DNA of 64,000 nucleotides from Clostridium niameyense (GTDB lineage: Bacteria; Bacillota; Clostridia; Clostridiales; Clostridiaceae), in NCBI RefSeq assembly GCF_001243045.1, contig NZ_LN849007.1, positions 186,001 to 250,000 on the forward strand, written 5' to 3'. A program made the position numbers and the translations under genes. This document shows, one piece after another, positions 10,229 to 18,670 of the stretch (the first letter of the stretch is position 1; every line of letters begins with the position of its first letter). A model generated the notes under the pieces. That model worked only from the letters and a program-made list of their open reading frames with translations, made no database searches and had not been told where the DNA came from.

Positions 10229-11227
10229 ATGGAAGAAAAGAAAAAAATAATATTTAGTGGAATTCAACCTTCAGGAAATTTAACTATAGGAAATTATTTA
10301 GGAGCTATAAAAAACTGGGTAAAACTTCAGGATCAATATGATTGCTATTATTGTGTAGTAGACTTACATGCTATAACAGTAAAACAAGAACCTAAGGATT
10401 TAAGAAGAAGAACGTTAGAAGTACTTGCTATATATATAGCATCAGGTATTGATCCAGAAAAGAATACAATTTTTATACAATCACATGTACCTACACATTC
10501 AGAAGCAGGATGGATTTTAAACTGTAATACCTATGTAGGTGAATTATTTAGAATGACTCAATATAAAGATAAATCTCAGCGTTACGGAGAATCTGTAACA
10601 GCAGGATTGTTAACTTATCCGGTATTGATGGCTGCAGATATATTGTTATATAATGCAGATTTAGTTCCAGTAGGGAAGGATCAAAAACAACATTTAGAGA
10701 TAACAAGGGATATAGCTCAAAGATTTAATAACACTTATAGTGAAACATTTACAATACCTGAACCATATATTCCAGAAGAGGGAGCAAAGATAATGGATCT
10801 TCAAGATCCTACAAAGAAAATGTCTAAATCCTCTGATAATCCGAATTCATATATTTTAATAATGGATTCACCAGAAACTATAAGAAGAAAAATAAATAGA
10901 GCGGTAACAGATAGTATAGGTATCGTAAAATATACAGATGAACAACCAGGAATTAAAAATTTAATGACAATATTAAATACTATAACTGGAATGACTATGA
11001 AAGAAATAGAGAAAAAGTATGAAGGATTGGGATATTCAGAATTTAAGAAAGATGTAGGGGAAGCTATAATACATGAGCTAAAACCAATTCAAAATAAAGT
11101 AAATGAACTATTAAAGGACAAAAAATATTTAGAGGAAATATACAAAAAAGGAGCGGAAAAGGCTTACAGAACATCATATAAAACTTTACGAAAGATGCAA
11201 AAGAAAATAGGGTTTATACCAAGATAA
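10229..11227 (+). CDS. trpS: Tryptophan--tRNA ligase
   Basis: Class I aminoacyl-tRNA synthetase that charges tRNA-Trp with tryptophan. The HIGH-type signature is TIGN at residues 19-22 (in PSGNLTIGNYLGAI) and the KMSKS loop is exact at about 197-201. The length of 332 is normal for bacterial TrpRS. The start has a GGAGG about eight bases upstream. It is transcribed behind a Trp-specific T-box leader, so expression should rise when charged tRNA-Trp falls. The tRNA-Trp gene itself is in this window at 23597-23672. No oddities were seen. Confidence 0.97.
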   Translation: MEEKKKIIFSGIQPSGNLTIGNYLGAIKNWVKLQDQYDCYYCVVDLHAITVKQEPKDLRRRTLEVLAIYIASGIDPEKNTIFIQSHVPTHSEAGWILNCNTYVGELFRMTQYKDKSQRYGESVTAGLLTYPVLMAADILLYNADLVPVGKDQKQHLEITRDIAQRFNNTYSETFTIPEPYIPEEGAKIMDLQDPTKKMSKSSDNPNSYILIMDSPETIRRKINRAVTDSIGIVKYTDEQPGIKNLMTILNTITGMTMKEIEKKYEGLGYSEFKKDVGEAIIHELKPIQNKVNELLKDKKYLEEIYKKGAEKAYRTSYKTLRKMQKKIGFIPR

Positions 11228-11286
11228 AGAAATTTATAAAAGTTTTGTAATTTAAAAGTTTGTTTAAGTAAAAGAAGTATTTTGGT

Positions 11287-11383
11287 AAATTAAAAATGGA
11301 ATATTATTAATCAGAAGTCATTTTAAAGATAATTAAAGTTTCAAATTATGTATGACTGTGATCCTAATTTCCATTTTTAATTT
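11287..11383. other. Long imperfect hairpin between trpS and the HAD phosphatase gene
   Basis: A 15-bp outer stem (11287-11301 with 11369-11383, arm AAATTAAAAATGGAA) encloses a second partial stem (AGTCAT with ATGACT) and an unpaired top. It lies in the convergent gap between trpS and the leftward HAD gene, so it may act as terminator for one or both. The large loop is unusual for an intrinsic terminator. Confidence 0.45.
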
Positions 11384-11415
11384 ATATTTATTTACTTCAA
11401 TTTTATCAAAAGTTG

Positions 11416-12216
11416 TTATAACACAAATTTTTCTATAACGTGGGCTACTCCATGTTCTTCATTAGTTTTAGTTATATAATTGGCTACTTTTTTTAGTTGT
11501 GGGAATGCATTACCCATAGCCACACCTAATCCAGCGTATTCTACCATGTGAATGTCATTTTCTGCATCTCCAATGCACATTACTTCGTCTTGTTTTATGC
11601 CTAATTTTTCAGCTAATTTTTTAACACCATAGCCTTTACTTACATCTTTGTTTAAAAATTCTAAGTATACAGCGTCGGTTCTAACTATATTATATTTGTT
11701 ATATAGGAATTCCGGAAGTTTTGTTATGATTTCATCTAATTTTTTTTCTGCACCTATAAACATTATTTTTATTATTTTAATGTTTTCATCTAATTTATTA
11801 AAGTCAACTACATTTAATGGTATGCCATTAAGGTCACTTTCCATTTTACTATAAGAATTTAATTTAGGAGTATAACATTTATCTATAGTTAAGAAATGTA
11901 TATCTATATCTAAATCCTTACTTAAATCATATAGTAAATTTAAATCTTCTTTTGTCATATAATTTTCAGTTAGTATTTCATCTTCTGAAGTTTTTTCAAC
12001 TAAACCTCCATTAAAGGCCACGGCGTAGTCATGGTTGCTTATTAAATCCAATTGTTTTAAATATTTTTTTATACCTTCAAGAGGTCTTCCAGTAGATAAT
12101 ACTACTTTAACTCCCTTATCTTTGGCCTTTTTTATTGCTATTTTGTTTTCTTCAGAAATAGTTTTATCATCTTTAAGAAGTGTTCCGTCCATGTCTATAG
12201 CTATTAATTTATACAT
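11416..12216 (-). CDS. Cof-type HAD-IIB family phosphatase
   Basis: A 266-residue cytoplasmic HAD-superfamily hydrolase of the Cof/YidA type, which dephosphorylates small phosphorylated metabolites such as sugar phosphates or cofactor intermediates; the substrate cannot be read from sequence. Motif I is DMDGTLL right after the start, motif II is in VVLSTGRP, and motif IV is GDAENDIHM near the C-terminus. The middle holds the IIB cap. The start at 12216 is chosen because TGAGGAGGTC lies four bases before it; the frame extends five codons further upstream through that RBS. It is a monocistron running toward trpS. Confidence 0.9.
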   Translation of the reverse strand: MYKLIAIDMDGTLLKDDKTISEENKIAIKKAKDKGVKVVLSTGRPLEGIKKYLKQLDLISNHDYAVAFNGGLVEKTSEDEILTENYMTKEDLNLLYDLSKDLDIDIHFLTIDKCYTPKLNSYSKMESDLNGIPLNVVDFNKLDENIKIIKIMFIGAEKKLDEIITKLPEFLYNKYNIVRTDAVYLEFLNKDVSKGYGVKKLAEKLGIKQDEVMCIGDAENDIHMVEYAGLGVAMGNAFPQLKKVANYITKTNEEHGVAHVIEKFVL

Positions 12217-12369
12217 TTTTGACCTCCTCATTAGTGGATTTGTATAGAATTATTATAACATGTTAAAATTAAAATTAAAGCAGAGTTATTTAATAGGTAA
12301 AATACTACAATTAGGGTGCTAGAATTATATACCAATGTCACATAATTATTTATATACGGTGTGTTTTTA

Positions 12370-12398
12370 TTGAAAATGGATTTAGTAAATGATATAAT
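12370..12398 (+). promoter_or_regulatory. Sigma-A promoter upstream of prfC
   Basis: TTGAAA at 12370-12375 and a perfect TATAAT at 12393-12398 are separated by 17 bp. Transcription would begin near 12405 and give a leader of about 150 bases before prfC. Confidence 0.75.
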
Positions 12399-12480
12399 TT
12401 ATGTGGTTTTTACATTGAAAATCTACATATTTATTTTAAATAAAAATTTATGCAATGTATATACATAGAATTTGTGTCTA

Positions 12481-12520
12481 AGGGGATGTACGCTCGATTA
12501 CACATCCTCTATTTTATTTA
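12481..12520 (+). terminator. Attenuator-like hairpin in the prfC leader
   Basis: A 9-bp stem with one G-U pair (12481-12489 with 12502-12510, AGGGGATGT with ACATCCTCT) is followed by ATTTTATTT. It lies downstream of the promoter but 48 bases before the prfC start, so it could terminate leader transcripts prematurely. No ligand-binding aptamer is recognisable in the preceding 75 bases. Confidence 0.55.
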
Positions 12521-12557
12521 AATTTTAACTCTGATTTTATAAGGAGAGTGAGGAATA

Positions 12558-14147
12558 ATGGCTGATTTAATAAAAGAAATAGAGAGAAGAAGAACTTTTG
12601 CTATAATATCTCACCCAGATGCTGGAAAAACTACTTTAACAGAAAAACTATTGTTATACGGAGGCGCTATAAGATTAGCAGGTTCTGTAAAAGCTAGAAA
12701 AACATCAAAACATGCTACTTCAGACTGGATGGAAATAGAAAAGCAAAGAGGAATTTCTGTAACTTCATCTGTAATGCAATTTAATTATGAAGGATATTGT
12801 ATAAACATATTAGATACCCCAGGACATCAGGATTTTAGTGAGGATACTTATAGAACGCTGATGGCAGCAGATAGTGCAGTAATGGTTATAGATGCAGCTA
12901 AGGGTGTAGAGGAACAAACAAAAAAACTATTCCATGTATGTAGTTTAAGGGGAATTCCAATTTTTACCTTTGTAAATAAAATGGATAGAGAAAGTAGAGA
13001 TCCTTTTGAATTATTAGATGATATAGAAAATGTTTTAGGAATTAAATCTTATCCCATGAACTGGCCTATAGGTTCAGGTAAGGAATTTAAGGGTGTATAT
13101 GATAGAACAAAGGAACTTATACAAGTATTTAATGCGGGAAATCATGGACAGACAGCTGTAAAATCTGTATCTGGTGGTGTTGATGATAAGGTACTTAATG
13201 ATTTATTAGGCAGTGATTTGCATGAAAAATTAAAAGAGGATATAGAACTTTTAGATATTGCAGGAGACGATTTTGACTTAGAACAAGTAAGAAAAGGAGA
13301 ACTTACACCTGTATTCTTCGGAAGTGCTTTAACTAATTTTGGTGTAGAGCCGTTTCTAGAAAAGTTTTTAAGTTTAACACCTCCACCTCTTTCAAGAGAG
13401 TCAGATAAAGGTGAGATAAAAGCTTTTAATGAGGATTTTTCAGCTTTTGTATTTAAAATACAAGCAAATATGAATCCAGCTCATAGAGATAGAATAGCAT
13501 TTATGAGAATATGTTCAGGTGAATTTAAAAAAGGCATGGAAGTATATCATGCTCAAGGTAAATCAAAAGTAAAGCTTGCACAACCTCAACAATTTTTAGC
13601 GCAAGATAGAGAAATAGTTGAAAAAGCTTATGCGGGGGACATAATAGGAGTATTTGATCCAGGTATTTTCAGAATAGGAGATACTTTATGTTCACCTCAA
13701 AATAAGTTTAAGTTTGAGGGAATCCCTACATTTGCACCAGAGTATTTTGCAAGAGCTAGAACTGTGGATACCATGAAAAGAAAGCAGTTTATTAAAGGAA
13801 TGACTGAAATTTCTCAAGAAGGTGCTATTCAGGTATTTAAAGAATTGCACATAGGAATAGAAGAAATTATAGTAGGTGTTGTAGGTGTTCTTCAATTTGA
13901 AGTATTAGAATATAGAATGAAAAATGAATATAATGTAGATATAAAATTAGAAAGAATACCTTATAAATATGTAAGATGGATTGAAGAAAGTAATAAAGAT
14001 GCAGAAGATTTAACAGTTACCAGTGATACTAAATTTATTAGAGATTTAAAAGATAGAAAGTTATTGTTATTCCAAAATGATTGGTCTATAAGTTGGGCTT
14101 TAGAGCATAATGATGGTTTAGTATTATCTGATATAGGTAAAAATTAA
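12558..14147 (+). CDS. prfC: Peptide chain release factor 3
   Basis: A translational GTPase that recycles release factors RF1/RF2 from the ribosome after termination. The 529-residue length is standard. The P-loop HPDAGKTTL is at about 19-27, DTPGHQDF (G3) and NKMDR (G4) follow, and the C-terminal EF-G-like domains II and III are present. The start is preceded by AAGGAGAGTGAGG. The gene is a monocistron between its own promoter/leader and a strong terminator. No truncation or odd residues were seen. Confidence 0.97.
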   Translation: MADLIKEIERRRTFAIISHPDAGKTTLTEKLLLYGGAIRLAGSVKARKTSKHATSDWMEIEKQRGISVTSSVMQFNYEGYCINILDTPGHQDFSEDTYRTLMAADSAVMVIDAAKGVEEQTKKLFHVCSLRGIPIFTFVNKMDRESRDPFELLDDIENVLGIKSYPMNWPIGSGKEFKGVYDRTKELIQVFNAGNHGQTAVKSVSGGVDDKVLNDLLGSDLHEKLKEDIELLDIAGDDFDLEQVRKGELTPVFFGSALTNFGVEPFLEKFLSLTPPPLSRESDKGEIKAFNEDFSAFVFKIQANMNPAHRDRIAFMRICSGEFKKGMEVYHAQGKSKVKLAQPQQFLAQDREIVEKAYAGDIIGVFDPGIFRIGDTLCSPQNKFKFEGIPTFAPEYFARARTVDTMKRKQFIKGMTEISQEGAIQVFKELHIGIEEIIVGVVGVLQFEVLEYRMKNEYNVDIKLERIPYKYVRWIEESNKDAEDLTVTSDTKFIRDLKDRKLLLFQNDWSISWALEHNDGLVLSDIGKN

Positions 14148-14156
14148 AAGTATAAA

Positions 14157-14189
14157 AACACTATTCAGTTTATTGAATAGTGTTTTTTA
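14157..14189. terminator. Bidirectional terminator, prfC / PAP2 gene
   Basis: An 11-bp perfect stem (14157-14167 with 14174-14184, arm AACACTATTCA) with a six-base loop, T run on the plus side and A run on the other. It separates two convergent genes. Confidence 0.85.
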
Positions 14190-14212
14190 TTATAAATTAT
14201 TAATATTTATTT

Positions 14213-15205
14213 TTAATTATCTAAGTTATAAGTACCAGTAAAAGTATTTTCTATATAGATACTTTTTGGAGTTTTATAATAAAATCTATCTAAAATATAT
14301 TTTAATGGCTTTTTTCCTTTATCTAATATAAAGTCTACAATTTTTACTGATACTAAAGCTAAAATCATGCCACAGATAACGTCTATAATCCAATGGATTT
14401 CTAAATACATTGTGGAATAAACTACAGATAAGCAGAAGAAACTCCAAATCCATTTAAATAACGTATCCTTCTCATTAGTAATTACTACTAGAAACATAGC
14501 AAAAGCTATAGATGTATGCATTGAAGGAAAACAATTAAGCGTTACACCTGCAGCAGCATTAGGACTTAAATTTCTAGCTAATCCATCAGGGTGACCATTT
14601 ACATACCAAACTTCTTGTAAATGGAAGGTTAAATAAAAAGGAGTAATTAGAAATACTTGTAGGAGATGTCCAGAAAGACCATATCTAAGCATTTTTTTAA
14701 AATCTTTTGACATAGCTGCTCTATATATAGGAATTAAAACAGTAGGTACAAAACCATTGTTATAAACTAATCTAAAAAACCATGTAAGAGTATCTGTCTT
14801 AAATATTCTTGCGAAACCTGCATCATTAAAAGGAATATTTTTAAAAATAGGATTTAAATCTACAACAATATCTCTACTAATTTGCCAACTAAGCATTTTT
14901 CCCCAAAAACTATATCCATGTTTATTTGCATAAAATATAAACATTAAAAATGGAATAGCTAGTACTAAAAAAGAAACCGTTCGCACATCGTGTCGTATTT
15001 CTTTATATATAGTAAGTGAAGCTATAGCTAGCAGTAGTAAATAAAATTTATAATCATAGGATAAACTATTGATAAGAGAAAGCCTAATAAATGAATAGGT
15101 AAAAATAGCTCCTACAATTATAAAGTAATACCTTTCCAAAAATGAAATTAAATTATGAAAAAAGTCTTTATTCATTTTTAAATTAAATTTTTTTAGTTTG
15201 TACAA
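14213..15205 (-). CDS. PAP2-superfamily integral membrane phosphatase
   Basis: A 330-residue polytopic membrane protein with PAP2 (type-2 phosphatidic acid phosphatase / inositolphosphotransferase-like) motifs: CFPSMHTS near residue 225 and the terminal EIHWIIDVICG near 268, both carrying the conserved histidines. Such enzymes hydrolyse or transfer lipid-linked phosphates in the membrane; the exact substrate is unknown. Several hydrophobic segments precede the catalytic motifs. The start is TTG at 15205, chosen because an AAGGAGG lies nine bases upstream; the first ATG is eleven residues in and lacks an RBS. It is transcribed leftward from its own promoter and ends at the terminator shared with prfC. 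Confidence 0.85.
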   Translation of the reverse strand: MYKLKKFNLKMNKDFFHNLISFLERYYFIIVGAIFTYSFIRLSLINSLSYDYKFYLLLLAIASLTIYKEIRHDVRTVSFLVLAIPFLMFIFYANKHGYSFWGKMLSWQISRDIVVDLNPIFKNIPFNDAGFARIFKTDTLTWFFRLVYNNGFVPTVLIPIYRAAMSKDFKKMLRYGLSGHLLQVFLITPFYLTFHLQEVWYVNGHPDGLARNLSPNAAAGVTLNCFPSMHTSIAFAMFLVVITNEKDTLFKWIWSFFCLSVVYSTMYLEIHWIIDVICGMILALVSVKIVDFILDKGKKPLKYILDRFYYKTPKSIYIENTFTGTYNLDN

Positions 15206-15351
15206 TGAAATGTTCCTCCTTAAGTTTAATATATTTATAATAACATTAAATTTTTGTTAATATTCAATATTTCATTAATAAATTATATAACATACTAAAA
15301 CAAAAGTATACAATGCTTCATAAGATAATATTGTAAAATTTTGATGAAATA

Positions 15352-15396
15352 AAAGAAACACTTAAGATTTAAATAATTACATAAGTGTTTCTTTTT
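15352..15396 (-). terminator. Terminator after the Lmo0937-like gene
   Basis: A 13-bp perfect inverted repeat (15352-15364 with 15382-15394, arm AAAGAAACACTTA) lies just downstream of the leftward mini gene and upstream of the PAP2 gene. The minus-strand side ends in a TTTTATTT run. Confidence 0.75.
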
Positions 15397-15416
15397 ATTT
15401 AGATTTGAATTTAATT

Positions 15417-15575
15417 TCAACTTCGATATTCTTTTTTACTAAATAAAATATCTATGATAAAGGTAAAAGTGGCTATTAATAAAAGAAAATTTATAAAATT
15501 ACCTCCAACTTTAAATATTAGTGCTATTAAGCAAAATAAAATAATTATGCCTTCTAGCCATTTAAAAAATATCAT
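15417..15575 (-). CDS. Lmo0937-like mini membrane protein, 52 aa
   Basis: A 52-residue protein with two hydrophobic helices joined by a FKVGGNFINF turn. This is the pattern of the small Lmo0937-family membrane proteins found in many Firmicutes, whose function is not known. The start at 15575 is chosen because AGGAGGATTCAAT sits directly upstream; the open frame continues further but through RBS and promoter DNA. The C-terminus is short and basic (FSKKEYRS). It forms a single-gene unit with its own terminator and is divergent from the ECF transporter gene. Family assignment rests on size and pattern only. Confidence 0.75.
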   Translation of the reverse strand: MIFFKWLEGIIILFCLIALIFKVGGNFINFLLLIATFTFIIDILFSKKEYRS

Positions 15576-15644
15576 ATTGAATCCTCCTCTTTGGTGCAAT
15601 AAAAAATGTATTGTAAGCATAAATAGTTTATCCAGTAACTATAA

Positions 15645-15684
15645 AATTTATTTTAATGTGTATCCATACATTTTAAAATAAATT
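15645..15684. other. Hairpin in the divergent intergenic region
   Basis: A 12-bp stem (15645-15656 with 15673-15684, AATTTATTTTAA with TTAAAATAAATT) is topped by a second, imperfect stem. It lies between two divergent genes, where a terminator is not expected; it may be an operator-like or structural element. Confidence 0.35.
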
Positions 15685-15747
15685 GATTATTTATTATAAT
15701 TAAAAGAGTAATAAATATTTAGGATAATTAGATTGGGGGTTTTTTTT

Positions 15748-16308
15748 ATGGAACAAAAAAATGCAATTTATAGTACGAATATTTTAGATATAGTTCAAGT
15801 TGCAGTTATGGCAGCTATAGTGTGTGTGACAACTTTTACTATAAAGGTACCAACTTATACTGGATATACCCATATAGGCGACAGTATGGTTCTTTTATCA
15901 GTAATGCTTTTGGGAACAAAAAAGGCTGTAATAGCATCTTCCATAGGTATGGGATTAACTGACATAATATCAGGATATGTGGCTTGGGCACCATTTACTA
16001 TTGTAATAAAGGGTGTTATGGCACTTATAGCAGGCAAAATTATATATAGTAATAAAAATGAAGATAAACTATCAGTTAATTTAATAGCATTTATTATAGC
16101 TGGTTTATGGATGGTAACTTCATACTATTTTTCAGGGGCTATAATGACTAGATTTATATTATTTAAGAGTGCTACATTACAACAATCATTAATATTGGCC
16201 TTAAAGGAAATACCATCTAATTTAGTTCAAGCAATATTGGGAATAATAATTGCATTACCATTAGGAAAAGCTTTGAAAAAATCCAATGTCATAAAAGGCT
16301 TAAAATAG
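15748..16308 (+). CDS. ECF transporter S component (substrate-binding membrane subunit)
   Basis: A 186-residue membrane protein with the pattern of energy-coupling-factor S components, which bind a vitamin or cofactor precursor and dock on a shared EcfA/A'/T module for uptake. The GxxLTDIISGYVAWAPFTIVIKG stretch is typical of the riboflavin/ECF_trnsprt family; about six hydrophobic helices are visible. The substrate cannot be assigned, and no riboswitch is recognisable upstream. The start at 15748 is preceded by TGGGGGT; the in-frame TTG at 15733 overlaps that RBS and is rejected. No EcfA/T genes are in the window, so it must share a module encoded elsewhere. Confidence 0.8.
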   Translation: MEQKNAIYSTNILDIVQVAVMAAIVCVTTFTIKVPTYTGYTHIGDSMVLLSVMLLGTKKAVIASSIGMGLTDIISGYVAWAPFTIVIKGVMALIAGKIIYSNKNEDKLSVNLIAFIIAGLWMVTSYYFSGAIMTRFILFKSATLQQSLILALKEIPSNLVQAILGIIIALPLGKALKKSNVIKGLK

Positions 16309-16318
16309 TGTAGGATAA

Positions 16319-16346
16319 GTCCTCTAAAATAGAGGGCTTTTTTATT
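16319..16346 (+). terminator. Terminator of the ECF S component gene
   Basis: An 8-bp stem with one G-U pair (16319-16326 with 16332-16339, AGTCCTCT with AGAGGGCT) and a five-base loop is followed by TTTTTTA. Confidence 0.85.
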
Positions 16347-16466
16347 TTAGTTTTTAATATTTTAGTTAAACAGTATAATATTTGAAGTTTTAATTATATA
16401 AATCACAATTTCTATATATAATAAATATTAAGAAATTAATAATATTTATAGTAGGGGTTATTTAAA

Positions 16467-17615
16467 ATGGATATTAAAAAGTTAACTAGTTTAATAAAGA
16501 AAAATGAGGGGCTTAAATTAGATTTTAAACAACAAATTTATTTAGATATGGAAAGTGGTAAAAAGGAATTAGCTAAAGATGTATCGGCTATTGCTAACTC
16601 AAGGGGAGGGAGAGGTTATATTATAATTGGAATAGAGGATAAAACTAAAAAAGTTTTAGGAATTGATGATATAAATTTTACGGAAGAGCAGATTCAACAA
16701 ATAGTAAGTTCTAGAATTGATCCACCTATTCCTGTGGCATTAGATATTATAAGTTATAAGGGGAAAAAAATAGCAGTAATAAATATATATGATAGTGATC
16801 AGAAGCCTTATCAAGTAAGAGAAACTGGAGCTTTTTATATAAGAAGAGGTTCTACTACAGATACAATGAGAAGGGAAGAGATAATAACATCCTTTCAAGA
16901 AAGTTTAAATTTGAATGTTGAGTTATGTCCTATAGTAAATAGTAGTGAAAAGAATTTAGATATGAATTTAGTAGATAAATATTTCCGAACTATAAGTGTG
17001 CCTATTAATGACGAAAATAGAATAACATTAATGGAGAATGCATCTATAATACGTTATGATAAGGAAAGAAATAAGTATAATTCAACTTTAGGAGGATTAT
17101 TAGTTTTTTCTAGATATAATAATGTTTTTATTCCACATAATATGGTTAGGATAGTGAATAAGGTTAATAAGAATGTTAATAAGGTTACCATAATTAAAGG
17201 AGATTTATTATCTATAATAGATACTGGTAAAGAAGTATTAAAAAGTATTTTACCTAAAAAGTATCCTATAGAAGCAGTATGTGAAGCATTAAATAATGCA
17301 GTTTTGTATAGGGATTATTCCATATTTTATAAGGAAATAGAAATATTAATAAATTTTAAAAGTATTACTATTAAAAGTCCAGGATGTTTACTCAGAGATA
17401 GCAATTTAAATATTAACAATACCCTCAAAAGAAATATGTGGATTTATGAGAAGTTAATAGCTTTAGATGATAAACACAGATTTGCTAAATCTGGGAATGG
17501 ATTTAGAAAAATGAAAAGATTTTTTAAAAATAAGGGTAAAATAATTTTTATAAATTCTTTTAAAGAAAATAATTTTAAAATCATATTTCCGGGATTAGAT
17601 AAATTTTTTAAATAA
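16467..17615 (+). CDS. AlbA_2 (Schlafen-type) domain protein with HATPase-like C-terminal region
   Basis: A 382-residue cytoplasmic protein of the COG2865 type, often annotated as ATP-binding protein or putative transcriptional regulator. Residues about 10-130 form an AlbA_2/Schlafen AAA-like domain (EGLKLDFKQQ, DVSAIANSRGGRGYIIIGI, FYIRRGSTTDTMRREEI). Around residue 270 there is AVCEALNNAVLYRDYS, the GHKL/HATPase_c_4-like signature of this family, followed by KSPGCLL. The C-terminus is lysine-rich and lacks an obvious helix-turn-helix, unlike longer relatives. It stands alone without a toxin/antitoxin or restriction partner. Its target is unknown. The start follows a moderate GTAGGGGTTATT. 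Confidence 0.75.
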   Translation: MDIKKLTSLIKKNEGLKLDFKQQIYLDMESGKKELAKDVSAIANSRGGRGYIIIGIEDKTKKVLGIDDINFTEEQIQQIVSSRIDPPIPVALDIISYKGKKIAVINIYDSDQKPYQVRETGAFYIRRGSTTDTMRREEIITSFQESLNLNVELCPIVNSSEKNLDMNLVDKYFRTISVPINDENRITLMENASIIRYDKERNKYNSTLGGLLVFSRYNNVFIPHNMVRIVNKVNKNVNKVTIIKGDLLSIIDTGKEVLKSILPKKYPIEAVCEALNNAVLYRDYSIFYKEIEILINFKSITIKSPGCLLRDSNLNINNTLKRNMWIYEKLIALDDKHRFAKSGNGFRKMKRFFKNKGKIIFINSFKENNFKIIFPGLDKFFK

Positions 17616-17756
17616 TAATAAAAAAATATCTTAAAATGTAGTATATAATAATATTTATTATTATTATAATATTCCAAATATTGTTGAAAAAGTATTTGTT
17701 TTACTATATAATTTATATAAGGACTTCACCTAAATATTATTAAAGGGGTGGTAAAA

Positions 17757-18164
17757 ATGATTCAGGTGTTTTGTAAACAGCGTGGCTTTGGTAAAACAAA
17801 AGAATTGATAAATAAAGCTAATGATGAGTCTAGCGTAAACAAAGGACATATAGTGTACATTGATGATGATAATAGACCTATGTTTGCTTTGGATACTGAT
17901 ATAAGATTTATAAACACTAGTGAATTTAAAGTTAATAATTGCAAAAGTTTTTATGGATTTTTGTGCGGCATTATATCAGAGGATTATGATATTGAAAGTA
18001 TCTATATTGATGGATTATTTAATATTATAACTGAGGGTATTTGTGATGCCGCACATTTATTTTATGCTTTAGAAACTATTAGTGAAAACCACAATATAGA
18101 TTTTTATATAAATATAAATCATGAGGAAGACTTACCTAAATTTTTAGAAAAGTATGTAGCATAA
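17757..18164 (+). CDS. Small P-loop-like hypothetical protein, 135 aa
   Basis: I do not recognise a named family. The 135-residue soluble protein begins MIQVFCKQRGFGKTKELI, which looks like a degenerate Walker A (GFGKT, without the usual first glycine) placed directly after a short beta strand, as in small P-loop ATPases. The rest is acidic with alternating hydrophobic strands (IYIDGLF, FYININ), suggesting a Rossmann-like fold. The start at 17757 follows AAAGGGG with eight bases spacing; the GTG at 17748 overlaps the RBS. It is monocistronic and convergent with rimI. ATP binding is a guess from the motif only. Confidence 0.7.
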   Translation: MIQVFCKQRGFGKTKELINKANDESSVNKGHIVYIDDDNRPMFALDTDIRFINTSEFKVNNCKSFYGFLCGIISEDYDIESIYIDGLFNIITEGICDAAHLFYALETISENHNIDFYININHEEDLPKFLEKYVA

Positions 18165-18200
18165 TAAATAACAAAATAAGTTTATTTATAAAATAGATTA

Positions 18201-18222
18201 GGCTGGTAAAATACCAGCCTTT
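18201..18222. terminator. Bidirectional terminator between convergent genes
   Basis: A 7-bp perfect GC-rich stem (18201-18207 with 18213-18219, GGCTGGT with ACCAGCC) and five-base loop, located between the stop codons of the P-loop-like gene and rimI. Confidence 0.8.
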
Positions 18223-18670
18223 AATCGTATCTCCACATTATTATAGCATCTTCATTGTTGTCTGCATAATATCCTTTCCGAATACCACTGTTTTTAAAAT
18301 TAAATTTATAATAAAGATTTTGGGCTGTAGTATTAGAGGCTCTAACTTCTAAAGTTATATTAGGAAAATTCTTTTCACCACATATTTTTATAATTTCTTC
18401 CATCATTAAATTACCAACACCTAATCCTCTAAATTTGGGATGTACAGCTATATTTATTATGTGACATTCATCAATTATAAACCACAATCCAAAAAAACCT
18501 ATGACCTTATTATCTTTTAAGGCTACCATATATTTTGCAGATTTATTTTTTAACTCTTGTTCATAAGATTCTTTTCTCCAAGGAGTAGAAAAACTTAGCT
18601 TATCTATTTCCATAACATCATTTATATGATCTTTAGAAAAGGGTTTTATAAAAATTGGCTCTTTACTCAT
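18221..18670 (-). CDS. rimI: Ribosomal protein S18-alanine N-acetyltransferase
   Basis: A 149-residue GNAT acetyltransferase of the RimI type, which acetylates the N-terminal alanine of ribosomal protein S18. The acetyl-CoA binding region is the HPKFRGLGVGNLMMEEII stretch (R-x-x-G-x-G/A pattern), and the later LEVRASNTTAQNLYYKFNF is typical of RimI. Its reading frame overlaps tsaB by eight bases, so translation is probably coupled. It is the last gene of the leftward HD-GYP/tsaE/tsaB/rimI run, a combination common in Firmicutes. Confidence 0.93.
   Translation of the reverse strand: MSKEPIFIKPFSKDHINDVMEIDKLSFSTPWRKESYEQELKNKSAKYMVALKDNKVIGFFGLWFIIDECHIINIAVHPKFRGLGVGNLMMEEIIKICGEKNFPNITLEVRASNTTAQNLYYKFNFKNSGIRKGYYADNNEDAIIMWRYD

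Larger units (their letters stand above)
12217..12557. other. Intergenic region carrying the prfC promoter and leader
   Basis: There is no gene in this 341-base divergent gap. The left part holds the RBS and presumed promoter of the HAD gene. The right part has a good sigma-A promoter and a leader with a terminator-like hairpin, annotated separately. Confidence 0.7.
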
